Assembly (NCBI RefSeq): GCF_000828085.3
Contig: NZ_JXCA02000016.1
Coordinates: 643,608 to 707,607, forward strand
Origin: Scytonema tolypothrichoides VB-61278
GTDB taxonomy: Bacteria > Cyanobacteriota > Cyanobacteriia > Cyanobacteriales > Nostocaceae
Length of the DNA stretch: 64,000 bases
Direction: 5' to 3'
The stretch's first letter is position 1; every line of letters begins with the position of its first letter. The notes under the pieces were generated by a model. The model was not told where the DNA came from and ran no database searches. It saw nothing but the letters and a program-made list of their open reading frames with translations. The position numbers and the translations under genes are program-made. Shown here piece by piece: positions 19,698 to 27,794 of the stretch.

Positions 19698-21650
19698 ATG
19701 AAAATTAACCCAGCAGCAATCGTTGATTGGACAAATTCTGCAACCCTCCAACTTGCTGTTGAACATCATCGAGCCAACCGCTTAGACGAAGCTGAACAAA
19801 GTTACTATCAGGTGTTGGGAGAACAGCCTGACCACCCCGAGGCATTATACGGGTTAGGTATGCTGGCGCAGCAGACGGATCACCTCCAGTCGGCAGAGGA
19901 GTTCTTAAGTGCTGCTGTTGGTGTGCAGCCTGACTCTGTCAAGAGTTGGTTCAGTTTAGGGAATTTGCGCTTAGCTCAAGAACAATTTCTGGAAGCAGCG
20001 ATCGCTTACCGTCAAGCTCTAGCCCTACGACCAGATTCACTAGCAATTTACAACAACTTGGGCTATGCTCTGCAACAACAAGGACTATTTGACGAAGCAA
20101 TTAACTGCTATCAAAAAGCTCTAGAGTTAAAGCCGGAATTTGTAGAAGCAGAGGCGAACTTGGGCAATGCACTTCACGCCCAAGGTAAGCTCTCAAGCGA
20201 GAAACAACTCCACTATGCACAATTAAATCACAAGTTGGGTGTGCAAAGGAAAAACGCAGGTGATATAAAGACAGCCATAGCTTATTTTAAGCAAGCTCTA
20301 GCCATCCAACCCAATTTAGTGGAAGCTTACTACAATTTGGGGTCTGTGCTCCAAGAACAAGGGGAGTTAGAAGAGGCTATTACCTGTTATAAAACCTTAC
20401 TGGAACTTGATCCCAACTATGCAGAAGTCTACTTTCACTTCGGCAAAGTTTATCAACAACAAAAGCAGTTACAGGAAGCAGGGGCTGCTTATCGACAATG
20501 GTTAAAGCTGATTAATCCGCACTACGCCCAAGCTGTGGAAGCTTACCAGAATGCTGAAACGACTCAGGAACCGCCAGTCACACCACCGATTCCTCAAACA
20601 GAGGTTACTGTCGGAGCTTATCAGTTTCCAGCTATTCCACCCGTATCTGACAGTGAGAAAGCGCGACCTTTCTGGAGTGTGGTGATAACTGTATATAACC
20701 GCACTGACTATCTGTTTGAATGTCTGACTAGCGTATTAGCACAATGGCCAGGAAAAGAGGAGATGGAAATTCTGGTCATGGATAATGCTAGTCAGACACC
20801 TATGTTTGAAATAGTAAACAGTATTGGCAAAGGGGTCGTGCGCTACTACCGCAATCCAGAGAATATTGGCCTGGTTAAAAATATGAACACAGGTATTGCC
20901 CTCAGTCGCGGTCAGTGGATTCATATACTTCATGACGATGACTATGTTCTGCCTGGTTTTTATGCCCAACTCAAGCAAAGTCTAGAGGGATGTTCAGATT
21001 CTGTGGGCGCAGCTTTTACAGGTTATGAAAATATTAATGACAAAGGGCAGGTGATTTTCTGCCAACAAGTATATGGAGACTACAGGGGCATAGCTCACCA
21101 GAATTGGTTACAAAAGATTGGGGTAGCCAACCCATTGAATATGGCTGCAGTGGTTATTCGTCGAGAAGCCCATGAACGGCTAGGTGTTTATCATCCCGAG
21201 TTGACCTATACAACCGACTGGGAACTCTACAAGCGCATTGCTGCGGTTTATGATTGGTGGTACGAGCCAGGGATTTTAGCTCGTTATCGTGAACATTCTA
21301 ACAATGCAACAATCGATCTCTTATTATCTGGAACTCAGATGATATCAATCCGACGTGCGATCGAAATCTCGGAGAGTTACCTGCCATCTGAACTGTGTGC
21401 GGAGATTACGGCAAAATCCCGTAGTCATTACTTTAACTATTGTCTGCAATTCACACTAATTCCCCTGCAAGCTGGGAATGTGGCTGGGGCGTGGCAGATG
21501 GTTGAGGAAGCCCTCAAAATGGATCGGTCTTCTATTGCAGTGGCGAAGTTATTTACCTGGCTAACCCAAGATAAAGTGTCTTTGCTGCGGGATGAGATTG
21601 CCTCAAAGTTAATCTCACTCCCCCTAAATGAGAGTGTGGCAAAAGTTTAA
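19698..21650 (+). CDS. TPR-GT2 glycosyltransferase
   Basis: The ATG at 19698 is chosen because AAGGAG stands just upstream; the longer frame from 19533 overlaps the previous gene. The 650-residue product has TPR repeats at about 15-300 (NNLGYALQQQGLFDEAI) and then a family 2 glycosyltransferase domain from about residue 324 (PFWSVVITVYNRTDYLFE) with the acidic sugar-nucleotide/metal motif 'LHDDDYVLPGF'. It should transfer a sugar from a nucleotide donor in the cytoplasm. The TPR half is very similar to residues 1350-1605 of the upstream protein, and the whole chain is paralogous to the next gene, so this is a tandem duplication. Together they probably build or decorate a surface glycan or a protein. 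Confidence 0.88.
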   Translation: MKINPAAIVDWTNSATLQLAVEHHRANRLDEAEQSYYQVLGEQPDHPEALYGLGMLAQQTDHLQSAEEFLSAAVGVQPDSVKSWFSLGNLRLAQEQFLEAAIAYRQALALRPDSLAIYNNLGYALQQQGLFDEAINCYQKALELKPEFVEAEANLGNALHAQGKLSSEKQLHYAQLNHKLGVQRKNAGDIKTAIAYFKQALAIQPNLVEAYYNLGSVLQEQGELEEAITCYKTLLELDPNYAEVYFHFGKVYQQQKQLQEAGAAYRQWLKLINPHYAQAVEAYQNAETTQEPPVTPPIPQTEVTVGAYQFPAIPPVSDSEKARPFWSVVITVYNRTDYLFECLTSVLAQWPGKEEMEILVMDNASQTPMFEIVNSIGKGVVRYYRNPENIGLVKNMNTGIALSRGQWIHILHDDDYVLPGFYAQLKQSLEGCSDSVGAAFTGYENINDKGQVIFCQQVYGDYRGIAHQNWLQKIGVANPLNMAAVVIRREAHERLGVYHPELTYTTDWELYKRIAAVYDWWYEPGILARYREHSNNATIDLLLSGTQMISIRRAIEISESYLPSELCAEITAKSRSHYFNYCLQFTLIPLQAGNVAGAWQMVEEALKMDRSSIAVAKLFTWLTQDKVSLLRDEIASKLISLPLNESVAKV

Positions 21651-21678
21651 ATATCTTTATCACCAAAAGAAACTTGAT

Positions 21679-23520
21679 ATGGCAACTGTTACTGAAGCCC
21701 TCCAACTTGCAATTCAACATCATCGAGCCAACCGCTTAGACCAAGCTGAGCAGTCTTACCGTCAGGTGCTGGCAGAACAGCCTGACCAGCTAGAGGCGTT
21801 ACACGGGTTAAGCACGTTAGCACAACAGACAGGACAGTCCCAGTATGCTGAGCAGTTGCTGAAAGCAGCTTTGCAAGTCCAGCCAGACTCGGTCAAAAAT
21901 TGGTTTGCTCTTGGTAATTTGCATCTATCTCAGGGGCAATTTTCCAAAGCTGTGGAAGCTTATCGTCAAACCTTAGCTCTGAAACCTGACTTAGCACCAA
22001 TTTACAATAACCTCGGCTATGCGCTGCAACAGGTGGGTCAGTGGGAGGAGGCGATCGCATCGTATCAAAAAGCTTTGCAGCTTCAGCCTAACTGCGTTGA
22101 AGCTGATGTGAATTTGGGCAACGCACTCCATGCCCAAGGGAAACTGCTACCAGAAAAACAAGCTCACTATGCAGATTTAAATCACAAGTTGGGGGTTATA
22201 CGAGAACAAGCAGGTGATTTGAAGACTGCCGAGGCTTACTATCAACAAGCTGTGGAACTCGTTCCCAACCAAGGGGAATATTACTTCAACTTAGGTAAGA
22301 TATACCAACAACAGAAAAATTTCCAACAGGCGATTGATGTTTATCGAAAGGGGTTAAAGTTACTCAATCCCCGCTACGCTGAAGCTGTAGCTGCTTACAA
22401 AAGTGTTGAAACCGTACTTGTAACCCCACCCATTCCCCAAGGAGAGGTTACGGTAGGAGCGTATCAATTTCCAGCCATTCCGTCGGTAGCAGATCCAGAA
22501 AAACCACGACCGTTCTGGACTGTGATCATTCCTGTATATAACCGCATCGATTATTTGCTGGAATGTCTGGCTAGCGTGCTAGTGCAATGGCCTGGAAAAG
22601 AGGAGATGGAAATTCTAGTAGTAGACAATGCCAGTACAGTACCCCTATTTGAACTAGTAAATTCTATTGGGGGAGGAATCGTTCGCTACTACAGAAATCA
22701 GAAAAACCTCGGACTCGTGGGCAATCATAATGTAGCAATCGCCCTCAGTCGCGGTCAGTGGATTCATATACTTCACGATGATGATTGCGTCCTTCCTGGT
22801 TTTTATTCTTGCCTCCAACAGAGTATTAAAAATTCCCCAGATTCGGTAGGGGTGGCTTGTACGGGTTTTGATTATTTCAATGAGAGAGGACAAGCGATCC
22901 AAACTGGGGAAGTGGTTTCGTTGTATGGAGAACACCGGGGTATCATGCACTCTTGGCTGTCGTACATTGGTGTGTGTGGTCTAGTGACTGTGCCTGCAAT
23001 GGTTGTGCGTCGGACAACTTATGAACAGTTAGGGGGATTTTATCCGGAGTTACCTGAAATTGCTGACTGGGAAATTTTTAAACGCTTTGCTGCTTTTTGT
23101 GATTGGTGGTATGAACCAGGGATTCTAGCACGTTTCCGCGAGCATACTCAAAAAATGTCATTTGAAATTTTTCGTTCTGGGAAGATGGCAGGAGCCATTC
23201 GCCGCGCAATTGAGGTTTCCGAAACCTATCTTCCGCTTGAGCATCGGGAGGAGATTACTGCTAAAGCCCGTCACCAAAATTTCCACTATTGTCTGGCACG
23301 GACGGGAATTCCTCTCAAGGCTGGCAATTTCACGGGGGCTTTGTATGCACTCCAAGAAACCCTCAAAATAGATTCCTCTCCCCAAGCCGTGGCAAAGTTA
23401 TTTGCCTGGTTAACTCAAGATGAAGTAGCTCCTCTGCGAGAAGAAATCGTTTCTAGGTTGTTATCAATACCTGTAAATAATGTTTACAACAGTATTGATA
23501 TTGAGTCAAAGCACCTATAA
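21679..23520 (+). CDS. TPR-GT2 glycosyltransferase, tandem paralogue
   Basis: The 613-residue product starts at the ATG at 21679, 28 bases after the preceding stop; the upstream extension to 21628 overlaps that gene and is unlikely. TPRs fill about 5-255, with the same 'HHRANRLDQAEQSYRQVL' opening as its neighbour. A GT2 domain starts near residue 278 (PFWTVIIPVYNRIDYLLE) and keeps 'LHDDDCVLPGF'. It is shorter than its paralogue because one TPR unit is missing. Sequence drift between the two is greater in the last third, where acceptor choice is likely set. The tight spacing implies one transcript with the two upstream genes. Confidence 0.88.
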   Translation: MATVTEALQLAIQHHRANRLDQAEQSYRQVLAEQPDQLEALHGLSTLAQQTGQSQYAEQLLKAALQVQPDSVKNWFALGNLHLSQGQFSKAVEAYRQTLALKPDLAPIYNNLGYALQQVGQWEEAIASYQKALQLQPNCVEADVNLGNALHAQGKLLPEKQAHYADLNHKLGVIREQAGDLKTAEAYYQQAVELVPNQGEYYFNLGKIYQQQKNFQQAIDVYRKGLKLLNPRYAEAVAAYKSVETVLVTPPIPQGEVTVGAYQFPAIPSVADPEKPRPFWTVIIPVYNRIDYLLECLASVLVQWPGKEEMEILVVDNASTVPLFELVNSIGGGIVRYYRNQKNLGLVGNHNVAIALSRGQWIHILHDDDCVLPGFYSCLQQSIKNSPDSVGVACTGFDYFNERGQAIQTGEVVSLYGEHRGIMHSWLSYIGVCGLVTVPAMVVRRTTYEQLGGFYPELPEIADWEIFKRFAAFCDWWYEPGILARFREHTQKMSFEIFRSGKMAGAIRRAIEVSETYLPLEHREEITAKARHQNFHYCLARTGIPLKAGNFTGALYALQETLKIDSSPQAVAKLFAWLTQDEVAPLREEIVSRLLSIPVNNVYNSIDIESKHL

Positions 23521-23537
23521 ACTTGCAATCAGAGCTT

Positions 23538-24062
23538 ATGAATCAAGAAAAAATAACAAATAACAAACAATCAAAAGGTAGCTGTCTGTTTTGCGGCTCA
23601 GAGTTAAACCATACTTTCGTAGATTTAGGTATGTCTCCTCCCTGCGAAAGCTATCGTCAGCCAGAACAGCTAAACGAAATGGAGCCTTTTTATCCACTGC
23701 ATGCTTATGTTTGTGAAAAATGTTTTTTAGTGCAACTTCAAGAGTATATTCGTCCTGAAAATATCTTCAGCGACTACGCTTATTTTTCTTCTTACTCTCA
23801 AACGTGGTTACAACATGCCAAGAACTACGTTGATACGGTAGTAGAACGCTTTCAATTAACTGCCCAGAGTCAAGTAGTAGAAATAGCTAGCAATGATGGT
23901 TACTTGCTGCAATACTTTGTTGCCAAAGGTATACCTGCACTAGGATATGTGTTAATTGTGCACTAGAATCTCAAAGATGAAATTATGGTACAAATGGCTG
24001 ATATTCGTACTTGGAGTGGTCAATTTGTTGTCCCAATTCCAGAAGTAAAGGTTTACATTTAA
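23538..24062 (+). pseudogene. Sugar C-methyltransferase remnant with internal deletion
   Basis: The first 140 residues from the ATG at 23538 match the zinc-binding N-terminus of SAM-dependent C-methyltransferases acting on nucleotide sugars (CLFCGSELNHTFVDLGMSPP, then CEKCFLVQLQEY), followed by the start of the SAM fold (VVEIASNDGYLLQYF). The frame then ends at a TAG at 23964-23966. Directly after it, in the same frame, the family's C-terminus reads 'NLKDEIMVQMADIRTW' and 'FVVPIPEVKVYI' to a TAA at 24060. Family members are about 410 residues; about 220 from the middle are gone, including most of the catalytic domain, so the product cannot be active. The genes that follow are typical partners in branched-sugar pathways. 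Confidence 0.85.
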
Positions 24063-24110
24063 CATATCATTAACTAATTTTGAATTTTGTCAAAACATGA
24101 GGAGAAGAAA

Positions 24111-24908
24111 ATGAAAGTAGTTTTGTTTTGTGGCGGGTTAGGAACCAGGATAAGAGACTATTCTGAAACGATTCCCAAACCAATGGTTAATATCGGTTAT
24201 CGACCGATATTGTGGCATGTCATGAAATACTATGCCCACTATGGACACAAAGACTTTATTTTGTGTTTGGGTTATAAAGCTGACATGATCAAGAGCTATT
24301 TCTTGAATTATAGTGAGTGGATTTCTAATGACTTTACTTTATCAAACGGAAGTGAAATAAAATTATTTAATCGGGATATTCAAGATTGGAATATTACTTT
24401 TGTGGATAGCGGTTTAACTGCCAGTATTGGTCAACGATTTAAGGCAGTTGAAGAGTATTTAAAAGGAGAAGAAGTCTTCCTCGCAAACTACAGTGATGGA
24501 CTGACTGATTTACATTTACCAACCTATATCAAGCATTTTTCTTTGCGTAATAAAATAGGTAGTTTTTTGTGTGTAAGACCAAGTCAGAGCTTTCACTTAG
24601 TTGATATCGATGAGCAGGGTTTGGTGAAAGATATCAAGGATGTCAAGCAACGTGATATCTGGATTAACGGAGGATATTTTATCTTTAAGAAAGATATCTT
24701 TAAATTTATTAATCAAGGAGAAGAACTTGTTCTTGAACCTTTTCAAAGATTGATTGCGAGAGAGGAACTTTTTGCTTACAAATACACTGGCTTTTTCGGG
24801 GTCATGGATACCTTTAAAGAGAAACAACAGTTAGATGATATGTATGCTCGCGGTGAAAGACCTTGGGAGGTATGGAGAGATAAACAATTAGAGGCATCTC
24901 CTGTATGA
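24111..24908 (+). CDS. rfbF: RfbF-like sugar-1-phosphate nucleotidyltransferase (probable glucose-1-phosphate cytidylyltransferase)
   Basis: The ATG at 24111 follows GAGGAG closely; a TTG at 24087 is ignored. The 265-residue product opens with the nucleotidyltransferase signature 'VVLFCGGLGTRIRDYSETIPKPM' pattern (residues 3-25) and keeps 'ANYSDGLTDL' and 'WINGGYFIF'. The arrangement and length (family about 257) fit glucose-1-phosphate cytidylyltransferase, which makes CDP-glucose for 3,6-dideoxy or branched sugars. Other sugar nucleotidyltransferases with altered base choice are possible. Its stop overlaps the next ATG by four bases (ATGA), indicating translational coupling to the PIG-L gene. 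With the upstream methyltransferase broken, the pathway product may differ from the ancestral sugar. Confidence 0.8.
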   Translation: MKVVLFCGGLGTRIRDYSETIPKPMVNIGYRPILWHVMKYYAHYGHKDFILCLGYKADMIKSYFLNYSEWISNDFTLSNGSEIKLFNRDIQDWNITFVDSGLTASIGQRFKAVEEYLKGEEVFLANYSDGLTDLHLPTYIKHFSLRNKIGSFLCVRPSQSFHLVDIDEQGLVKDIKDVKQRDIWINGGYFIFKKDIFKFINQGEELVLEPFQRLIAREELFAYKYTGFFGVMDTFKEKQQLDDMYARGERPWEVWRDKQLEASPV

Positions 24909-25558
24909 TGAAAGTTAGTTTTGACAAAACAGATGAATCTGAGTATAGGATTCTCTGTCTAGGTGCTCATTGTGATGATATTGAAATCGGCTGTGGAGGT
25001 ACAATCTTAAAGCTGATTGAAAATTATCAAAACATCATTCTTTACTGGGTCATTTTCAGTTCTAATAAAGAGAGAGAGCAAGAAGCACAGGAAAGCGCTA
25101 ATCTTTTCTTAAAAGAACTACAGAAAAAGAAAGTTATCATTAAAAATTTCCGAGATGGCTTTCTGCCTTTCCAAGGTATAGAGTTGAAAGAATGCTTTGA
25201 GGAATTAAAGCAAGAATTCTCACCAGACATCATTTTTACTCATTCCCGAGACGATCGCCATCAAGATCATCGCTTAATTTCTGATTTAACTTGGAATACC
25301 TTTAGAAATCATCTCATCCTGGAATATGAAATTCCTAAGTACGATGGTGATTTAGGAATTCCCAATTTCTTTGTCCATCTAGATGAAGCGTTATGTCGCC
25401 GAAAAATCCAGTACATTCTGGATGCATTTCCCTCGCAAAATAAGAAACAATGGTTTACGGAAGAGACTTTCCGTTCAATTCTAAGGATTCGGGGAATTGA
25501 GTCTAATTCACCGAGTCAGTACGCGGAAGGATTTCACTGTAGAAAAATCTTTTTTTAA
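24905..25558 (+). CDS. PIG-L family deacetylase
   Basis: This 217-residue LmbE/PIG-L protein carries the zinc motif 'AHCDDIEIGCGG' (His22, Asp24, Asp25) and the second motif 'DRHQDH' (His119, Asp121, His122). The family removes acetyl groups from N-acetylated sugars or related small molecules, using zinc in the cytoplasm. It overlaps the rfbF-like gene by four bases and precedes a DUF4910 gene. I recall the same trio in O-antigen and exopolysaccharide loci. The sugar substrate cannot be told from the sequence. Length is normal for the family. Confidence 0.87.
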   Translation: MMKVSFDKTDESEYRILCLGAHCDDIEIGCGGTILKLIENYQNIILYWVIFSSNKEREQEAQESANLFLKELQKKKVIIKNFRDGFLPFQGIELKECFEELKQEFSPDIIFTHSRDDRHQDHRLISDLTWNTFRNHLILEYEIPKYDGDLGIPNFFVHLDEALCRRKIQYILDAFPSQNKKQWFTEETFRSILRIRGIESNSPSQYAEGFHCRKIFF

Positions 25559-25696
25559 ATAACATTCTAAATGTCCCAATTGAACCTTGGTGACTTTCTA
25601 CCACACTCCAGCCGTACCCGTACAAGCCCAAACTTTGTTATCTTATGCGATGACCCACTCTCATTCCAAAGTTAGAATAATGTAGGAAATTGAGCC

Positions 25697-27040
25697 ATGC
25701 TTGAAGCCAAGCTACCAAACACACTCATTTCTAAATTGCAAGAATCAGAAGATGATAACGATATAGGGAAAGAACTTTATCAGCTCATTTGCAAGCTTTA
25801 TCCAATTTGTCGCAGTATCACAGGAAATGGTGTTCGCGAAACTCTGAAAATCCTCAAGCAGCATATTCCTTTGGAAATTCATGAAGTACCAACAGGAACT
25901 CAAGTCTTTGATTGGACAGTTCCCAAAGAATGGAATATAAAAGATGCCTATATAAAAAAATCGACAGGAGAGAAAATTGTAGACTTTGCGAACTCAAATC
26001 TACATGTAGTTAGCTACAGCCTTCCCATTCACAAAAAACTATCTCTCACAGAACTAAAAGCGCATTTGTTTACAATTCCTGAAGATCCTGACTGGATTCC
26101 CTACCGGACTTCCTACTATAAGGAAGCTTGGGGGTTTTGCTTAAGTCACAAACAATATTTAGAACTACAGGATGAAGAATATGAAGTTTACATCGATTCC
26201 TCCCTTGAACCCGGTTATCTGACTTATGGTGAATATTTGATTCCGGGAGAAAGGACGGATGAAGTTTTAATTTCTTGCCATGTCTGTCATCCATCACTTT
26301 GTAATGATAATCTTTCTGGAATTGCTATTGCGGTATTTTTAGCAAAACATATTAGCCAAATTGCACCTTACTATTCTTATAGGTTTCTTTTTATCCCAGG
26401 AACCATTGGTTCAATTAGCTGGCTAGCTTTAAACGAGGAAAAAGTAGTTAATATTAAACACGGTTTAGTATTAACTTGCTTGGGAGATTCCGGGAATTTG
26501 ACTTATAAAAAAAGTCGCCGAGGGAATGCAGAAATTGATGATATTGTTACTTATGTTCTGAAAAAATCAGCTAAGGATTATAAAATTATAGACTTCTTCC
26601 CCTATGGCTATGATGAGCGGCAATATTGCTCACCTGGATTTAATCTCGCTGTAGGCTGTTTGATGCGATCGCCTCATGAGAGTTTTCCTGAATATCACAC
26701 ATCAGCAGATAATTTGAACTTTGTACAACCGCAATACCTTGCCGATTCATTCTCTAAATGCATGTCGGCATTGTATATCCTCGACAACAATAAAATCTAC
26801 CTAAATCAAAATCCAAAATGTGAACCACAACTGGGTAAAAGAGGTTTATACAAGGCAGTTGGTGGTCAGAAAGATAGTGGGCTAAATAAAATGGCAATTT
26901 TGTGGGTTTTGAATTTATCCGATGGTCATCATACACTGCTGGATATTGCCCAAAGATCAGGAATATCATTTGATGAGATTAAATATGCTGCTGACAGATT
27001 ATTAGAACATGATTTGCTAAAAATAAATCTATCATTTTGA
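25697..27040 (+). CDS. DUF4910 (aminopeptidase-like) protein
   Basis: The 447-residue protein has the conserved opening of the DUF4910/DUF2172 group (LYPICRSITGNGVRETLKIL, residues about 34-53), which has an M28-like zinc peptidase fold. Candidate zinc ligands are in 'SCHVCHPSLCNDNLSG' (His195, His198, Asp204) and in 'HESFPEYHTSADN' further on. A small C-terminal helical region (about 380-447) resembles a winged helix. These proteins occur in surface polysaccharide loci, where they may act on an amide-bearing sugar rather than a peptide; the reaction is not established. It starts 138 bases after the PIG-L gene and ends 20 bases before the small peptide gene at 27061. Confidence 0.75.
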   Translation: MLEAKLPNTLISKLQESEDDNDIGKELYQLICKLYPICRSITGNGVRETLKILKQHIPLEIHEVPTGTQVFDWTVPKEWNIKDAYIKKSTGEKIVDFANSNLHVVSYSLPIHKKLSLTELKAHLFTIPEDPDWIPYRTSYYKEAWGFCLSHKQYLELQDEEYEVYIDSSLEPGYLTYGEYLIPGERTDEVLISCHVCHPSLCNDNLSGIAIAVFLAKHISQIAPYYSYRFLFIPGTIGSISWLALNEEKVVNIKHGLVLTCLGDSGNLTYKKSRRGNAEIDDIVTYVLKKSAKDYKIIDFFPYGYDERQYCSPGFNLAVGCLMRSPHESFPEYHTSADNLNFVQPQYLADSFSKCMSALYILDNNKIYLNQNPKCEPQLGKRGLYKAVGGQKDSGLNKMAILWVLNLSDGHHTLLDIAQRSGISFDEIKYAADRLLEHDLLKINLSF

Positions 27041-27060
27041 ACGCACTAAGTGGTAAAATT

Positions 27061-27258
27061 ATGAAGCGCGAACAAGTTGTAGTGAAACGGATAGTCTCAC
27101 CAGATGGCAAAGTTATTGCTGAAATAAAGAGTTTTGTCAAAGCATCTGGTGATGGTCAAAGTCAGATTAATCAAAGCGTTTCAGTAAAAGTTTCATCTGA
27201 TAAAAACTTCCGCAGTTCTTCACAATATAGTTTTCATTCTGTTTCTTATTCTGGTTAG
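27061..27258 (+). CDS. Small Ser-rich peptide of the IVSPDGKVIAE family
   Basis: The 65-residue product starts at the ATG at 27061; an in-frame TTG at 27037 overlaps the previous gene. Its N-terminal half (VVVKRIVSPDGKVIAEIKS, then KASGDGQSQ) is nearly the same as that of the broken gene at 11779, and both continue 'QS(V/I)SVK(V/I)SS'. The tails then differ: here Ser with Tyr, Phe and His; there Ser with Lys and Cys. A conserved front and variable Ser-rich tail is what one expects of a ribosomal peptide precursor, and it lies 165 bases upstream of the microviridin precursor. It has no Gly-Gly leader. I know no named function for this family; the precursor idea is inference. Confidence 0.6.
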   Translation: MKREQVVVKRIVSPDGKVIAEIKSFVKASGDGQSQINQSVSVKVSSDKNFRSSSQYSFHSVSYSG

Positions 27259-27423
27259 TAGGAAATAAGAAGATTTTGCACTTTAACTTTGGTGCAACGG
27301 TTTGAGCTATTAACAACATCTTGTAGCCTGATCCTGAAGTGAGAATTTCCATGTGGAATTCAACCTTCCAAGCTTCATATAAATTTTCCCCAATTCACAT
27401 TTAGCAATCCAAAGGAGTAACAT

Positions 27424-27774
27424 ATGTCTGACAGTGATAAGCAAGCTTCAAATGATAAAGCAGTACCATTCTTTGCTCGCTATTTAGAAGGACAATTCTG
27501 TGAAGACTTGTCTGAAGAAGAAATGGAAAACGTTCATGGTGGTTCTACAGAGATTTCTGATGCTAAAGGAGGAATAGTCACCACTTTGAAATATCCATCT
27601 GATAATGAAGAGGGTGGTTCTGTAATTACTAAAAGGCACCCCTCAGATAAAGACGATTGCGGTGGTGGAATATCCGTTACTAGGAAGTATCCATCAGACA
27701 ACGAGGACGCTGTTACGCTAAAGTATCCATCAGATGGTGATGACGACATAATTGCTATAGATACCGTAGAATAA
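27424..27774 (+). CDS. mdnA: Microviridin-type precursor peptide with four core repeats
   Basis: The 116-residue precursor carries the microviridin leader motif PFFARYLE at residues 15-22, which the ATP-grasp ligases bind, and then 'LSEEEMENVHGG' (29-40), a good double-glycine processing sequence. Four core-like segments follow: TLKYPSDNEE (54-63), TKRHPSDKDD (69-78), TRKYPSDNED (86-95) and TLKYPSDGDD (98-107). The known consensus is T-x-K-Y-P-S-D-x-E/D-E/D, with Thr and Ser forming esters and Lys an amide to acidic side chains. Cores 1, 3 and 4 keep every crosslinking residue. Core 2 has Arg in place of Lys and His in place of Tyr. A GGAG site lies seven bases before the ATG. Microviridins are usually protease inhibitors. 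Most known precursors have one core. Confidence 0.93.
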   Translation: MSDSDKQASNDKAVPFFARYLEGQFCEDLSEEEMENVHGGSTEISDAKGGIVTTLKYPSDNEEGGSVITKRHPSDKDDCGGGISVTRKYPSDNEDAVTLKYPSDGDDDIIAIDTVE

Positions 27775-27794
27775 AGCCTTGAGGCTGTCTTTGT

